DNA of 13,098 bases from JBDTGE01 sp050742975 (GTDB taxonomy: Bacteria; Actinomycetota; Actinomycetes; Mycobacteriales; Jatrophihabitantaceae), in assembly GCA_050742975.1 (NCBI GenBank), contig JBOGDQ010000274.1:1-13098 (forward strand), read 5' to 3'. The notes below the pieces were generated by a model. It did not search any database. It was not told where the DNA came from and saw only the letters and a list, made by a program, of their open reading frames with translations. Position 1 is the first letter of the stretch. Each line of letters begins with the position of its first letter. Shown here one piece after another: positions 6,828 to 13,098 of the stretch. The position numbers and the translations under genes are program-made.

Positions 6828-8339
6828 CTACCAGGGCTCCCGCTGGTAGTCCTTGAGGAAGCAGCCGTGCAGGTCGGTGCCGGCCTCGCCCTGCACGATC
6901 GGGTCGTACACGCGGGCCGCCCCGTCGACGAGATCGAGCGGCGCGTGGAAGCCCTCCTCGGCCAGCCGGACCTTCGTGTGGTGCGGGCGCTCGTCGGTGA
7001 TCCAGCCCGTGTCCACGGCCGTCATCAGGATGCCGTCGGTCAGCAGCTCGGCCGCGCTCGTCCGGGTGAGCATGTTCAGCGCAGCCTTGGCCATGTTGGT
7101 GTGCGGGTGGCCGGCGCCCTTGTAGCCGCGGCTGAACACGCCCTCCATCGCCGAGACGTTGACGACGTACGTGCGGCGCGCGGGGCTGGCGGCCAGGGCG
7201 GCACGCAGCCGGCTGATCAGGATGAACGGGGCGGTCGTGTTGCAAAGCTGCACCTCGAGCAGCTCCAGCGCGTCGACCTCGCCCACCCGCTGCGTCCAGC
7301 TGTTGACGGTGTGCAGGTCCGGCACCAGCCCACCGGCATCGATCGCCGTCTCAGCCGCCAGCCGGTCCACCGACGCGGACCCCGCCAGCAGCGCCAGCCG
7401 GGACAGCTCCGCGCCGGAGAGCCCGTCCGGTAGGTGCGGTGTCGGGTGCGAGGACAGCGAACCGGCCAACGACATCGGGTGCGCGTCCGAGATGTGATCG
7501 AAGGTCAACACGTCCGGTAGCGCGCCGTCGGGCAGCGGGTCGTTCTCGGCGGCGACGAGCGGGGCGTACGCGCCTGCGGACCGGCGGACGGTCTGCGCCG
7601 CGTTGTTGATCAGGATGTCCAGCGGCCCGGCCGCGGCAACCGAGTCGGCCAGCGCGACCACCTGGGCCGGATCGCGCAGGTCGATGCCGACGACGCACAG
7701 CCGGTGCAGCCAGTCGGCGCTGTCCGCCAGCGCGGTGAACCGGCGCACCGCGTCGTTCGGGAACCGCGTGGTGATCGTGGTGTGCGCACCGTCGCGGAGC
7801 AGGCGCAGCGCGATGTACATGCCGATCTTCGCGCGCCCGCCGGTGAGCAGTGCGCGGCGGCCGGTGAGGTCGGTTCGGGCGTTGCGGTGCGCATGATTGG
7901 TCGCGGCACACGACGGGCAGAGCTGATGGTAGAACGCGTCGACCCGCGTGTAGTCCTGCTTGCAGATGTAGCACGGACGCGCCCGCACGAACGTTCCCGC
8001 CGACGCTCCCCGCACGGACGAGACGAGCGGCAGGCCCTCGGTCTCGTCGTCGATGCGCTGCGGCGAGCCGGTGGCTGTGGCGGCGACGACTGCCCGGTCG
8101 GCCGCGGCGGTCGCGTCCCGGCGGGCGTTTCGCCGCGCCATCTTGACCTGCTTGAAGATGCGCCCCGTGGCGAGCCGGATCGCGATCGCGTCCGGGTGCT
8201 CGGGCGGCAGCGTCTCGGCCTGTGCCAGAACCCGCAGGCAGGCGGTCAGCGCGGCCGGGTCGATGCCGTTCTCCGTGGCGGGTGGTGCGTGTTCGTCGAC
8301 GGTCACCGGGCAACGATAGATAACCGGCGGCCGGCTCAC
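6828..8339 (-). CDS. Zinc-ribbon SDR-fold protein with atypical active site
   Basis: The 503-aa protein is roughly twice the length of a classical SDR. Residues 1-115 are an alanine- and arginine-rich helical region. Residues 123-144 hold two CxxC pairs (Cys123/126, Cys141/144), a likely zinc ribbon. A Rossmann fold follows with TGGRAKIG (166-173) and NNAAQ (245-249). An insertion of about 115 residues precedes Asn367, Ser396 and Lys418, which align with the SDR catalytic Asn, Ser and Lys. The tyrosine of YxxxK is replaced by Thr414 (TNMAK). Nucleotide binding is likely; reductase activity is uncertain and the substrate unknown. The GTG start overlaps the sigma gene stop by 4 bp (GTGA), indicating cotranscription and translational coupling. 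GTG 8306 is an alternative start without a ribosome-binding site. Confidence 0.85.
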   Translation of the reverse strand: MSRPPVIYRCPVTVDEHAPPATENGIDPAALTACLRVLAQAETLPPEHPDAIAIRLATGRIFKQVKMARRNARRDATAAADRAVVAATATGSPQRIDDETEGLPLVSSVRGASAGTFVRARPCYICKQDYTRVDAFYHQLCPSCAATNHAHRNARTDLTGRRALLTGGRAKIGMYIALRLLRDGAHTTITTRFPNDAVRRFTALADSADWLHRLCVVGIDLRDPAQVVALADSVAAAGPLDILINNAAQTVRRSAGAYAPLVAAENDPLPDGALPDVLTFDHISDAHPMSLAGSLSSHPTPHLPDGLSGAELSRLALLAGSASVDRLAAETAIDAGGLVPDLHTVNSWTQRVGEVDALELLEVQLCNTTAPFILISRLRAALAASPARRTYVVNVSAMEGVFSRGYKGAGHPHTNMAKAALNMLTRTSAAELLTDGILMTAVDTGWITDERPHHTKVRLAEEGFHAPLDLVDGAARVYDPIVQGEAGTDLHGCFLKDYQREPW

Positions 8340-9280
8340 CTGTCCCGGTGCCGCAACGAGGACAGCAGCGCGCGCGCGTCGGCGACCTCACCGAGATGCC
8401 CGAGCTTGTCCGGGTTCACGACCGAGTGGATTGCCTGCACCCGAGCGTCGGCGATGTCGAGGACGAAGACGGAGATCACCTGGCCGTCCGCGGTGAGGTT
8501 GAGCGCCCCCGGCTGCCCGTTGACCGCGACCGGCTCCATCCGCGCACCGAGCTCGGCGGCTTGCCCGAGCAGGCTCACCAGCAGCCGGAGCACCTTGTCG
8601 ACGCCGACGACCGTGCGCGCCGAGGCCGGCGCCTTACCGCCGCCGTCGCCGTGGAACTCGACGTCCGCGGCGAGTAGCGCCTTCAGCGCCCGGAGATCGC
8701 CCTGCGCGCAGGCGGTGAAGAACGAACGCGCCAGCTCGGCCCGCTGCTCGGCCGACGCCTCGTGCCGTGGGCGCCGCTCCTGCACCTTGGTGCGCGCCCG
8801 CACCAGGATCTGCCGGCAGTTGTCGGCGGTGCGGTCGACGAAGGTCGCGACCTGATCGAAGTCGTAGCCGAACACGTCGCGCAGCAGGAAGACGGCGCGC
8901 TCGATCGGGTTCAGCGTCTCCAGCACGACGAGGAACGCCATGGACAACGAGTCCGACAGCTCCGCGTGCTCGGCCGGCCCGATCGCTTCGTCCATGAGCA
9001 GCGGCTCGGGCAGCCACTCGCCCACGTACGACTCACGCTGATGCCGCGCCGAGCGCAGGACGTCCAGCGACAGCCGGGTGGCCGTGGTGGTCAGGTAGGA
9101 CTTTGGTGTCTCGACGTCCGTACCATCGTTGATCGCCCGCTGAAAGCGCAGAAACGACTCCTGCACGATGTCCTCGGCCTCGGTCACCGTGCCGAGCATG
9201 CGGTACGCGATGGAGAACAGCAGGGGACGCAGCGAGGTGTACAGCTCGCTGGTGTCGTGAGCCATCGCGTCGTGAGCCAT
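8336..9280 (-). CDS. sigJ: ECF41-group RNA polymerase sigma factor (SigJ-like) with fused SnoaL-like domain
   Basis: The 314-aa protein is an ECF sigma factor: sigma2 at about 15-80, sigma4 at about 108-165, joined by a linker with WLPEP (89-93). A SnoaL-like domain (about 180-290) replaces the usual partner anti-sigma factor. ECF41 signatures are present: DGGGK (212-216) and NPDKL (289-293), followed by a 21-residue tail. In this group the fused C-terminus is known to modulate sigma activity directly. The start ATG 9280 has GGAGGAG (9283-9289) very close, with only 2 bp between. A second in-frame ATG 9265 arises from a 15-bp tandem duplication, giving the N-terminus MAHDAMAHD. The gene diverges from an epimerase-like gene, the usual ECF41 context, and overlaps the downstream SDR gene. 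A matching ECF41 promoter upstream implies autoregulation. The inducing signal is not evident. Confidence 0.94.
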   Translation of the reverse strand: MAHDAMAHDTSELYTSLRPLLFSIAYRMLGTVTEAEDIVQESFLRFQRAINDGTDVETPKSYLTTTATRLSLDVLRSARHQRESYVGEWLPEPLLMDEAIGPAEHAELSDSLSMAFLVVLETLNPIERAVFLLRDVFGYDFDQVATFVDRTADNCRQILVRARTKVQERRPRHEASAEQRAELARSFFTACAQGDLRALKALLAADVEFHGDGGGKAPASARTVVGVDKVLRLLVSLLGQAAELGARMEPVAVNGQPGALNLTADGQVISVFVLDIADARVQAIHSVVNPDKLGHLGEVADARALLSSLRHRDR

Positions 9281-9283
9281 CGC
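9254..9283. repeat. Perfect 15-bp tandem duplication over the sigma start codon
   Basis: Two exact copies of GTCGTGAGCCATCGC (plus strand, 9254-9268 and 9269-9283) sit head to tail. Read on the minus strand, each copy contains an ATG followed by GCT-CAC-GAC. The sigma protein therefore begins MAHDA-MAHDT. Only the outer ATG is next to the GGAGGAG ribosome-binding site. The unit is a multiple of three, so gain or loss of one copy keeps the frame. Confidence 0.95.
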
Positions 9284-9310
9284 TCCTCCGTTCGGTCGCG
9301 TTGTACCTCA

Positions 9311-9337
9311 GACGAGCGAACCGGTCCCGCTGTGACA
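9311..9337 (-). promoter_or_regulatory. ECF41-type promoter for the sigma factor (autoregulation)
   Basis: On the minus strand TGTCACA (9337-9331) is followed by exactly 16 bases and then CGTC (9314-9311). This equals the ECF41 promoter pattern TGTCACA-N16-CGTC as I recall it from the literature. The -10 end is about 30 bp before the sigma ATG, giving a predicted 5' leader of roughly 24 nt that includes the GGAGGAG site. Confidence 0.8.
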
Positions 9338-9354
9338 ACACCCACCGGCCAGCC

Positions 9355-9381
9355 TGTCACAGACCGGCCCGCCGATCCGTC
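9355..9381 (+). promoter_or_regulatory. ECF41-type promoter for the epimerase-like gene
   Basis: On the plus strand TGTCACA (9355-9361) is followed by exactly 16 bases and then CGTC (9378-9381). The -10 element ends 32 bp before the epimerase ATG, leaving room for a short leader with the AGGAGAG ribosome-binding site. The match and spacing are identical to the opposing copy, and the two -35 elements are separated by 17 bp. Confidence 0.87.
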
Positions 9382-9402
9382 CCCTTTACACCAACCCGAG
9401 AC

Positions 9403-9409
9403 AGGAGAG
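9403..9409 (+). promoter_or_regulatory. Ribosome-binding site of the epimerase-like gene
   Basis: AGGAGAG ends 4 bases before ATG 9414 (6 bases from the AGGAG core). It fixes the start and is among the strongest Shine-Dalgarno sites in the window. Confidence 0.85.
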
Positions 9410-9413
9410 AGCC

Positions 9414-10325
9414 ATGCGAGTTCTTGTGGCCGGCGCGACCGGAGTCGTCGGCCGGCAACTGGTCCCGTTGCTGATAGGCGCGGGGCACGAGGTCGTGGCA
9501 ACCACCCGCAGCCAGGACAAGTTCGACCGGCTGTGGGCGCAGGGCGCCCGGCCGATCACGTTGGATGTCCTGGACGCCGATGCGGTCCGTTCGGCGGTCG
9601 TCGAGTTCAGGCCGGAGGCGATCGTGCACCAGGCGACCGCGCTGAGCGCGCTCGGCAACAATTTCCGCCACTTCGACAGGCTGTTCGCGACGACGAATCT
9701 GCTGCGGACGAAGGGCACCGAGAACCTGCTCGCCGCCGGGCGCGAAGTCGGTACTTCGCGGTTCGTGGCGCAGAGCTACCGGTGGGCGTTCACGGACGCG
9801 GCTGGACAGATCACGGCCGACCCGCCGAAGGCATTCCGGCAGTCGGCCGCGGCATTGCGTCGAGTGGAGGAGTTGGTCCTGCAGACGCCGGGCGCGGTGG
9901 CGCTGCGGTACGGCAGCTTCTACGGCCCGAACACCTCACTTGCGCGGAGTGGCCCGCAGATCAAGGCTATCGGGAGACGGCAGCTGCCGATCATCGGCGG
10001 CGGCGGCGGTATCTGGACCTTCCTGCACGTGCAGGACGCGGCGACGGCCACGCTGGCCGCGCTGACCCGGGGCGAGGGTGTGTACACCGTCATCGACGAC
10101 GAGCCCGCTCCGGTGCGCGAGTGGCTGCCGTACCTGGCCTCGGTGCTCGGGGCGAAGCCACCGCGGCATCTGCCGGCCGGGCTGGCGAAGCTGGCCGCCG
10201 GCGCGGGCGCGACCTGGATGATGACGAAGGCGCCCGGTGCGTCCAACGCAGCGGCCAAGCGTGATCTGGCGTGGACGCCGAGCCGCAAGAGCTGGCGCGA
10301 TGGCTTCCTGGCCGAGCTCGGCTAA
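9414..10325 (+). CDS. NAD(P)-binding epimerase/dehydratase-like protein, ECF41 partner
   Basis: The 303-aa cytoplasmic protein is an extended-SDR/NAD-dependent epimerase family member. It has the N-terminal Rossmann glycine motif GATGVVGR (7-14), a nucleotide-proximal VHQATALS segment (71-78), and the RYGSFYGPNT block (165-174) typical of the family. The usual catalytic YxxxK is not visible: the aligned segment reads F-R-Q-S-A at about 141-145. Activity may therefore differ from sugar epimerases. The substrate is unknown. ECF41 sigma genes typically neighbour a carboxymuconolactone decarboxylase, oxidoreductase or epimerase gene; this is the epimerase type. It diverges from sigJ by 133 bp and has its own ECF41 promoter and ribosome-binding site. 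Its TAA overlaps the stop codon of the opposing small gene. Confidence 0.9.
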   Translation: MRVLVAGATGVVGRQLVPLLIGAGHEVVATTRSQDKFDRLWAQGARPITLDVLDADAVRSAVVEFRPEAIVHQATALSALGNNFRHFDRLFATTNLLRTKGTENLLAAGREVGTSRFVAQSYRWAFTDAAGQITADPPKAFRQSAAALRRVEELVLQTPGAVALRYGSFYGPNTSLARSGPQIKAIGRRQLPIIGGGGGIWTFLHVQDAATATLAALTRGEGVYTVIDDEPAPVREWLPYLASVLGAKPPRHLPAGLAKLAAGAGATWMMTKAPGASNAAAKRDLAWTPSRKSWRDGFLAELG

Positions 10326-10519
10326 TGCTTGGCCACGGGGCGTTGCCGGGTGATCGCGTCCGGGTCGTCCTCGTCCATCGGGCGGACGACCGCGTAGTCA
10401 CCGTGGTCCTCGACCATCAGGTACTCGGCTTCCCAGCGATGACGCAGCGGCGCCGGCCATGACACGGTGCCGTTGACGGTGAGCTTGACCTCGACCTGCG
10501 GAACCGGACGTTTTGCCAC
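10322..10519 (-). CDS. Small conserved-looking protein of unknown function
   Basis: I do not recognise a named family. From GTG 10519 the product is 65 aa, with no signal peptide or membrane segment. It has a beta-rich core (VEVKLTVNGTVSW), an aromatic APLRHRWEAEYLMVEDHG stretch, and an acidic MDEDDPDAI tail. GTG 10519 is preferred because AGGA (10531-10528) lies 8 bp upstream; ATG 10528 (68 aa) and GTG 10555 (77 aa) are in-frame alternatives. It lies 39 bp after the racemase stop (3 bp from the earliest start), so it is probably the last gene of the lipid-degradation operon. Its TAG (10324-10322) overlaps the epimerase TAA in the tetranucleotide CTAA. It could be non-coding, but its uninterrupted frame, context and ordinary composition favour a gene. 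Confidence 0.65.
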   Translation of the reverse strand: MAKRPVPQVEVKLTVNGTVSWPAPLRHRWEAEYLMVEDHGDYAVVRPMDEDDPDAITRQRPVAKH

Positions 10520-10558
10520 GTTTGGCATCCTAAGCCGCTGACGTCGTAGTGGCACAGC

Positions 10559-11701
10559 TCAGTCGATCACGCCGTCCGCGCGAAGGCCGGCCACCTCGTC
10601 CTCGCGATAGCCGGCCGCTGCGAGCAGCGCCGCGCTGTCGGCACCCACCGTCGTCAGGTGCGGCGCCTCGCCCTGCGTCGCGGAGAACCTCGGCGCCGGG
10701 CCGGTCAGCGTGGCGTCGCCGACCTGCGTGAACGTCCCGCGCGCGACGTTGTGCGGGTGGTGCGGCGCCTCGTCGAGCGTCAGCACGGGGGACACGCAGG
10801 CGTCGAGCGGAGCGTAGATCTCGGCCCACGCGTCGCGCGTACGGGTCTTGAACGTCGAGGCCAGCACGGCCGCGCAGGCATCCCACTGCGCCCGGTCGTA
10901 CGGTGACGGGACGGTGGCCGGGTCGAGGCCGAGACCCTCGACCAGCACCGCCCAGAACTGGGCCTCCAGCGCGCCGACGGCGACGTACCGCCCGTCGGCG
11001 CACTCGTAGCAGCGGTAGTTGGGGGCTCCGCCGTCGAGCAGGTTCGAGCCGCGCTCGTCGGTCCATCCACCGATCGCGTGGAACGTCCGCGTCATCGAGC
11101 CGAGGTAGCCGGCGCCCTCGGTCATAGCGGCATCGACGACCTGGCCCTCGCCGCTCGCGCGCGCGTGCAGCAGGGCCGCGAGCAGGCCGGTCGCGAGGAA
11201 CATCGAGCCACCGCCGAAGTCCGCGACGTAGTTGATCGGCGGGACGGGCGGGCCGTCCTTGGGTCCGATGCCGTGCAGCAGACCGGTGATCGCCAGATAG
11301 TTGATGTCGTGCCCCGCGGTCGCGGCCAGTGGTCCGTGCTGGCCCCAGCCGGTCATCCGCCCGTAGACGAGCCTCGGGTTGCGGGCGCGCACCTCGCCCG
11401 GACCGATGCCCAGCCGCTCGGCGACGCCCGGCCGGAACCCCTCGATCAGGGCGTCGCACGTCTCGGCGAGCCGCAGCAGCACCTCGGCGCCGGCCGGTCG
11501 GCGCAGGTCCAGCCCGATCGAGCGGCGGCCACGGCCCAGTGGACCGCCCACCATCGCATCGCCCAGCCCCTGCTTGGCGCCGGGCAGCTTGTCGACGCGG
11601 ATCACCTCGGCGCCGAGATCGGCCAGCAGCATGCCGAGGAACGGCACCGGGCCTACCGCGGGCAGCTCCAGCACCCGAACGCCGGCGAGCGGTCCAGCCA
11701 T
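10559..11701 (-). CDS. Alpha-methylacyl-CoA racemase (CaiB/BaiF class III CoA-transferase fold)
   Basis: The 380-aa protein begins MAGPLAGVRVLEL and contains LLADLGAEVIRVD and the GFRPGVAERLG block, all typical of the fold. It also carries the racemase-specific residues: His131 in AGHDINYLAITG, Asp161 in VADFGGGSM and Glu246 in VAVGALE. Their spacing (30 and 85 residues) matches His126/Asp156/Glu241 of the M. tuberculosis enzyme MCR. The expected reaction is epimerisation of (2R)/(2S)-2-methylacyl-CoA, which lets methyl-branched or sterol side-chain acyl-CoAs enter beta-oxidation. The start ATG 11701 is supported by AGGAGG 8 bp upstream. It lies 36 bp after the hydroxyacyl-CoA dehydrogenase stop on the same strand, so an operon is likely. 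A generic CoA-transferase is the alternative but fits the residues less well. Confidence 0.92.
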   Translation of the reverse strand: MAGPLAGVRVLELPAVGPVPFLGMLLADLGAEVIRVDKLPGAKQGLGDAMVGGPLGRGRRSIGLDLRRPAGAEVLLRLAETCDALIEGFRPGVAERLGIGPGEVRARNPRLVYGRMTGWGQHGPLAATAGHDINYLAITGLLHGIGPKDGPPVPPINYVADFGGGSMFLATGLLAALLHARASGEGQVVDAAMTEGAGYLGSMTRTFHAIGGWTDERGSNLLDGGAPNYRCYECADGRYVAVGALEAQFWAVLVEGLGLDPATVPSPYDRAQWDACAAVLASTFKTRTRDAWAEIYAPLDACVSPVLTLDEAPHHPHNVARGTFTQVGDATLTGPAPRFSATQGEAPHLTTVGADSAALLAAAGYREDEVAGLRADGVID

Positions 11702-11707
11702 GGACGT

Positions 11708-11715
11708 CCCCTCCT
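11708..11715 (-). promoter_or_regulatory. Strong ribosome-binding site of the racemase gene
   Basis: AGGAGGGG on the minus strand, with its AGGAGG core 8 bases before ATG 11701, is a near-perfect Shine-Dalgarno. It settles the racemase start within the 36-bp intergenic gap. Confidence 0.85.
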
Positions 11716-11737
11716 CATGCGATCCGACGACGGCCGG

Positions 11738-13098
11738 CTAGAACAGCTCGTTGTTCTCGGCCTTCTTGCGCAGCAGCGGGGTCGGCTCGAAGCGCTCGCC
11801 GTAGCGCGAGGCGAACTCGTCTGCGCGCGTGACGAACGCCGCGATACCGCCGCGATAGCCGTTGACGTACTGCAGCACGCCACCGGTCCACGGCGGGAAG
11901 CCGATGCCCATGATCGAACCGATATTGGCGTCCGCGGTCTGGACGATCACGCCCTCCTCGACGCAGCGCGCGGACTCGACGGCCTCGATGACGAGCATCC
12001 GTTCCTCGAGCTCGTGCAGGTCGACCGCGGCCGGGTCGCCGGTCACCGGGAACGCCTCGGCCAGCCCGGGCCACAGGCCGGTGCGCTTGCCGCTCTCGTC
12101 GTAGTCGAAGAAGCCGGCCCCGCGCAGGCGTCCGGGACGGCCGAGCTCGACCATCTTCTCCACGACCGCCTCGGCCGGGTGCGGGACGTAGCTGTCGCCA
12201 GCGGCCTTGCGCGTCTCGTTGCGGATCTTGAGGAACAGCTCCAGGTTCAGCTCGTCGGCCAGCTGCAGCGCGCCCACCGGGTAGCCGGCCTGCGTCGCCG
12301 CCTGCTCGACCGTCGCCGGGTGGACGCCCTCGGCCACCATCGCCAGCGCCTCGTTGACGAACGTCCCGATCACGCGCGAGGTGAAGAAGCCGCGGCTGTC
12401 GTTGACGACGATCGGGGTCTTCCTGATCTGCGCCGCGTAGTCCAGCGCGCGGGCCAGGGCCTCGTCGGAGGTCTGCTCGCCACGGATGATCTCCAGCAGC
12501 GGCATCTTGTCGACGGGGGAGAAGAAGTGCAGCCCGATGAAGTCGGCCTTGCGCTGCACGCCCTCGGCCAGTCCGGTGATCGGCAGCGTGGACGTGTTCG
12601 ACCCGAGCAGCGCGTCCGGCGCCACCGCGGGCTCGGCCTCGGCGAACACCGAGTGCTTGAGCTCGACGTTCTCGAAGACGGCCTCGACGATCAGGTCGCA
12701 GCCGGCCAGATCCGCGTAGTCGGCGCTCGGCGTGATGCGGGCGAGCAGCTCGTCCCGCTTGGCCGCGGTCGACTTCCCGCGCGAGATCGCCTTGTCCAGC
12801 AGCTTGCGCGAGTAGTCCTTGCCCTTCTCGGCGGCCTCGATCGAGATGTCCTTGAGCACGACCTCGATCCCGGCCTTGGCGCTGACGTACGCGATGCCCG
12901 CGCCCATCATCCCGGCGCCGAGCACCGCGACCTTCCCCGTCGGACGCGGCGCGTGACCCTCCGGGCGCGAGCCGCCGGCGTTGATCGAGTTCAGGTCGAA
13001 CCAGAACGCCTGGATCATGTTCTTCGCGACCTGACCCTTGGCCAGGTTGACGAAGTACCGGCCCTCGATGGTGAACGCGGTGTCGATGTCGACCGTCG
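11738..13098 (-). CDS. 3-hydroxyacyl-CoA dehydrogenase, FadB/FadJ-type trifunctional alpha subunit (5' end outside window)
   Basis: The 452 visible residues are the C-terminal part of a larger protein; the frame continues off the right edge without a stop. The ATG at 13018 lies inside the conserved domain boundary and is not the start. The visible N-terminal part (IEGRYFVNLAKGQVAKNMIQAFWF) is the linker after a crotonase domain. The NAD-binding domain follows with GAGMMGAGIA, then NTSTLPIT, and GLHFFSPVDKMPLLEI with the catalytic His. The dimerisation domain has NDSRGFFTSRV and a second, degenerate copy to the end. The enzyme oxidises L-3-hydroxyacyl-CoA to 3-ketoacyl-CoA in beta-oxidation; an enoyl-CoA hydratase half is expected outside the window. 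It heads the visible operon with the racemase 36 bp downstream. Confidence 0.93.
   Translation of the reverse strand, partial: TVDIDTAFTIEGRYFVNLAKGQVAKNMIQAFWFDLNSINAGGSRPEGHAPRPTGKVAVLGAGMMGAGIAYVSAKAGIEVVLKDISIEAAEKGKDYSRKLLDKAISRGKSTAAKRDELLARITPSADYADLAGCDLIVEAVFENVELKHSVFAEAEPAVAPDALLGSNTSTLPITGLAEGVQRKADFIGLHFFSPVDKMPLLEIIRGEQTSDEALARALDYAAQIRKTPIVVNDSRGFFTSRVIGTFVNEALAMVAEGVHPATVEQAATQAGYPVGALQLADELNLELFLKIRNETRKAAGDSYVPHPAEAVVEKMVELGRPGRLRGAGFFDYDESGKRTGLWPGLAEAFPVTGDPAAVDLHELEERMLVIEAVESARCVEEGVIVQTADANIGSIMGIGFPPWTGGVLQYVNGYRGGIAAFVTRADEFASRYGERFEPTPLLRKKAENNELF

Noticed and set aside
4594..7245. An 883-codon open frame on the minus strand across gpsA, ddl and the SDR 3' end
   Set aside because: It is antisense to two well-supported enzymes and out of frame with the SDR. 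No family motifs are present in its translation.
10514..10527. Palindrome TGCCA-N4-TGGCA at the start of the small gene, possible operator
   Set aside because: The arms are only 5 bp and lie within coding or leader sequence of an operon-internal gene. There is nothing to separate it from chance.
11738..13018. The hydroxyacyl-CoA dehydrogenase starting at ATG 13018
   Set aside because: Upstream codons to the window edge continue conserved FadB linker sequence without a stop, so the gene is truncated by the window rather than starting here.
1..13098. CRISPR arrays, tRNA/rRNA genes, insertion sequences, phage or toxin-antitoxin modules
   Set aside because: I found no spaced repeats, cloverleaf-like RNA, transposase or integrase motifs. 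The coding sequences are ordinary chromosomal genes with uniform high GC.

Overview
The window is GC-rich DNA with dense gene packing, frequent GTG starts and an F420-biosynthesis gene. Together with the gene order this points to an actinobacterium. From memory, the order mutT1-ppk1-fbiD/cofC facing gpsA-ddl is the one found in Mycobacterium tuberculosis (Rv2985 to Rv2981c). I cannot name the genus.

Region 1 (1-6830) is conserved core. On the minus strand an operon runs cofC (F420 precursor guanylyltransferase), ppk1 (polyphosphate kinase) and mutT1 (Nudix plus histidine-phosphatase nucleotide sanitiser), with 3-7 bp gaps. Diverging from it on the plus strand are plsC (phosphatidic acid synthesis), gpsA (glycerol-3-phosphate supply) and ddl (D-Ala-D-Ala for peptidoglycan). 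The plus-strand arm therefore couples membrane lipid and cell-wall precursor supply. It ends at a 13-bp perfect inverted repeat facing the next gene.

Region 2 (6828-10325) is an ECF41/SigJ-type sigma-factor module. The minus-strand sigma gene carries a fused SnoaL-like C-terminal domain with the DGGGK and NPDKL signatures. Its stop codon overlaps the start of an unusual zinc-ribbon SDR protein. Divergent from it is an NAD(P)-binding epimerase-like protein, the typical ECF41 partner. The 133-bp space between the sigma and epimerase genes holds two exact copies of TGTCACA-N16-CGTC, the ECF41 promoter pattern as I recall it, one pointing at each gene. This implies a self-activating sigma/SDR operon plus a co-controlled epimerase, and it is the most interesting signal in the window. 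A perfect 15-bp tandem duplication also doubles the sigma start codon.

Region 3 (10322-13098) is a minus-strand lipid-catabolism operon. It contains the C-terminal part of a FadB/FadJ-type 3-hydroxyacyl-CoA dehydrogenase running off the right edge, an alpha-methylacyl-CoA racemase of the CaiB/BaiF fold, and a small uncharacterised protein whose stop codon overlaps that of the epimerase. The pairing suggests beta-oxidation of methyl-branched or sterol-derived acyl-CoAs. I saw no tRNA, rRNA, CRISPR, insertion sequence or phage genes, and no gene-free stretch longer than 133 bp.
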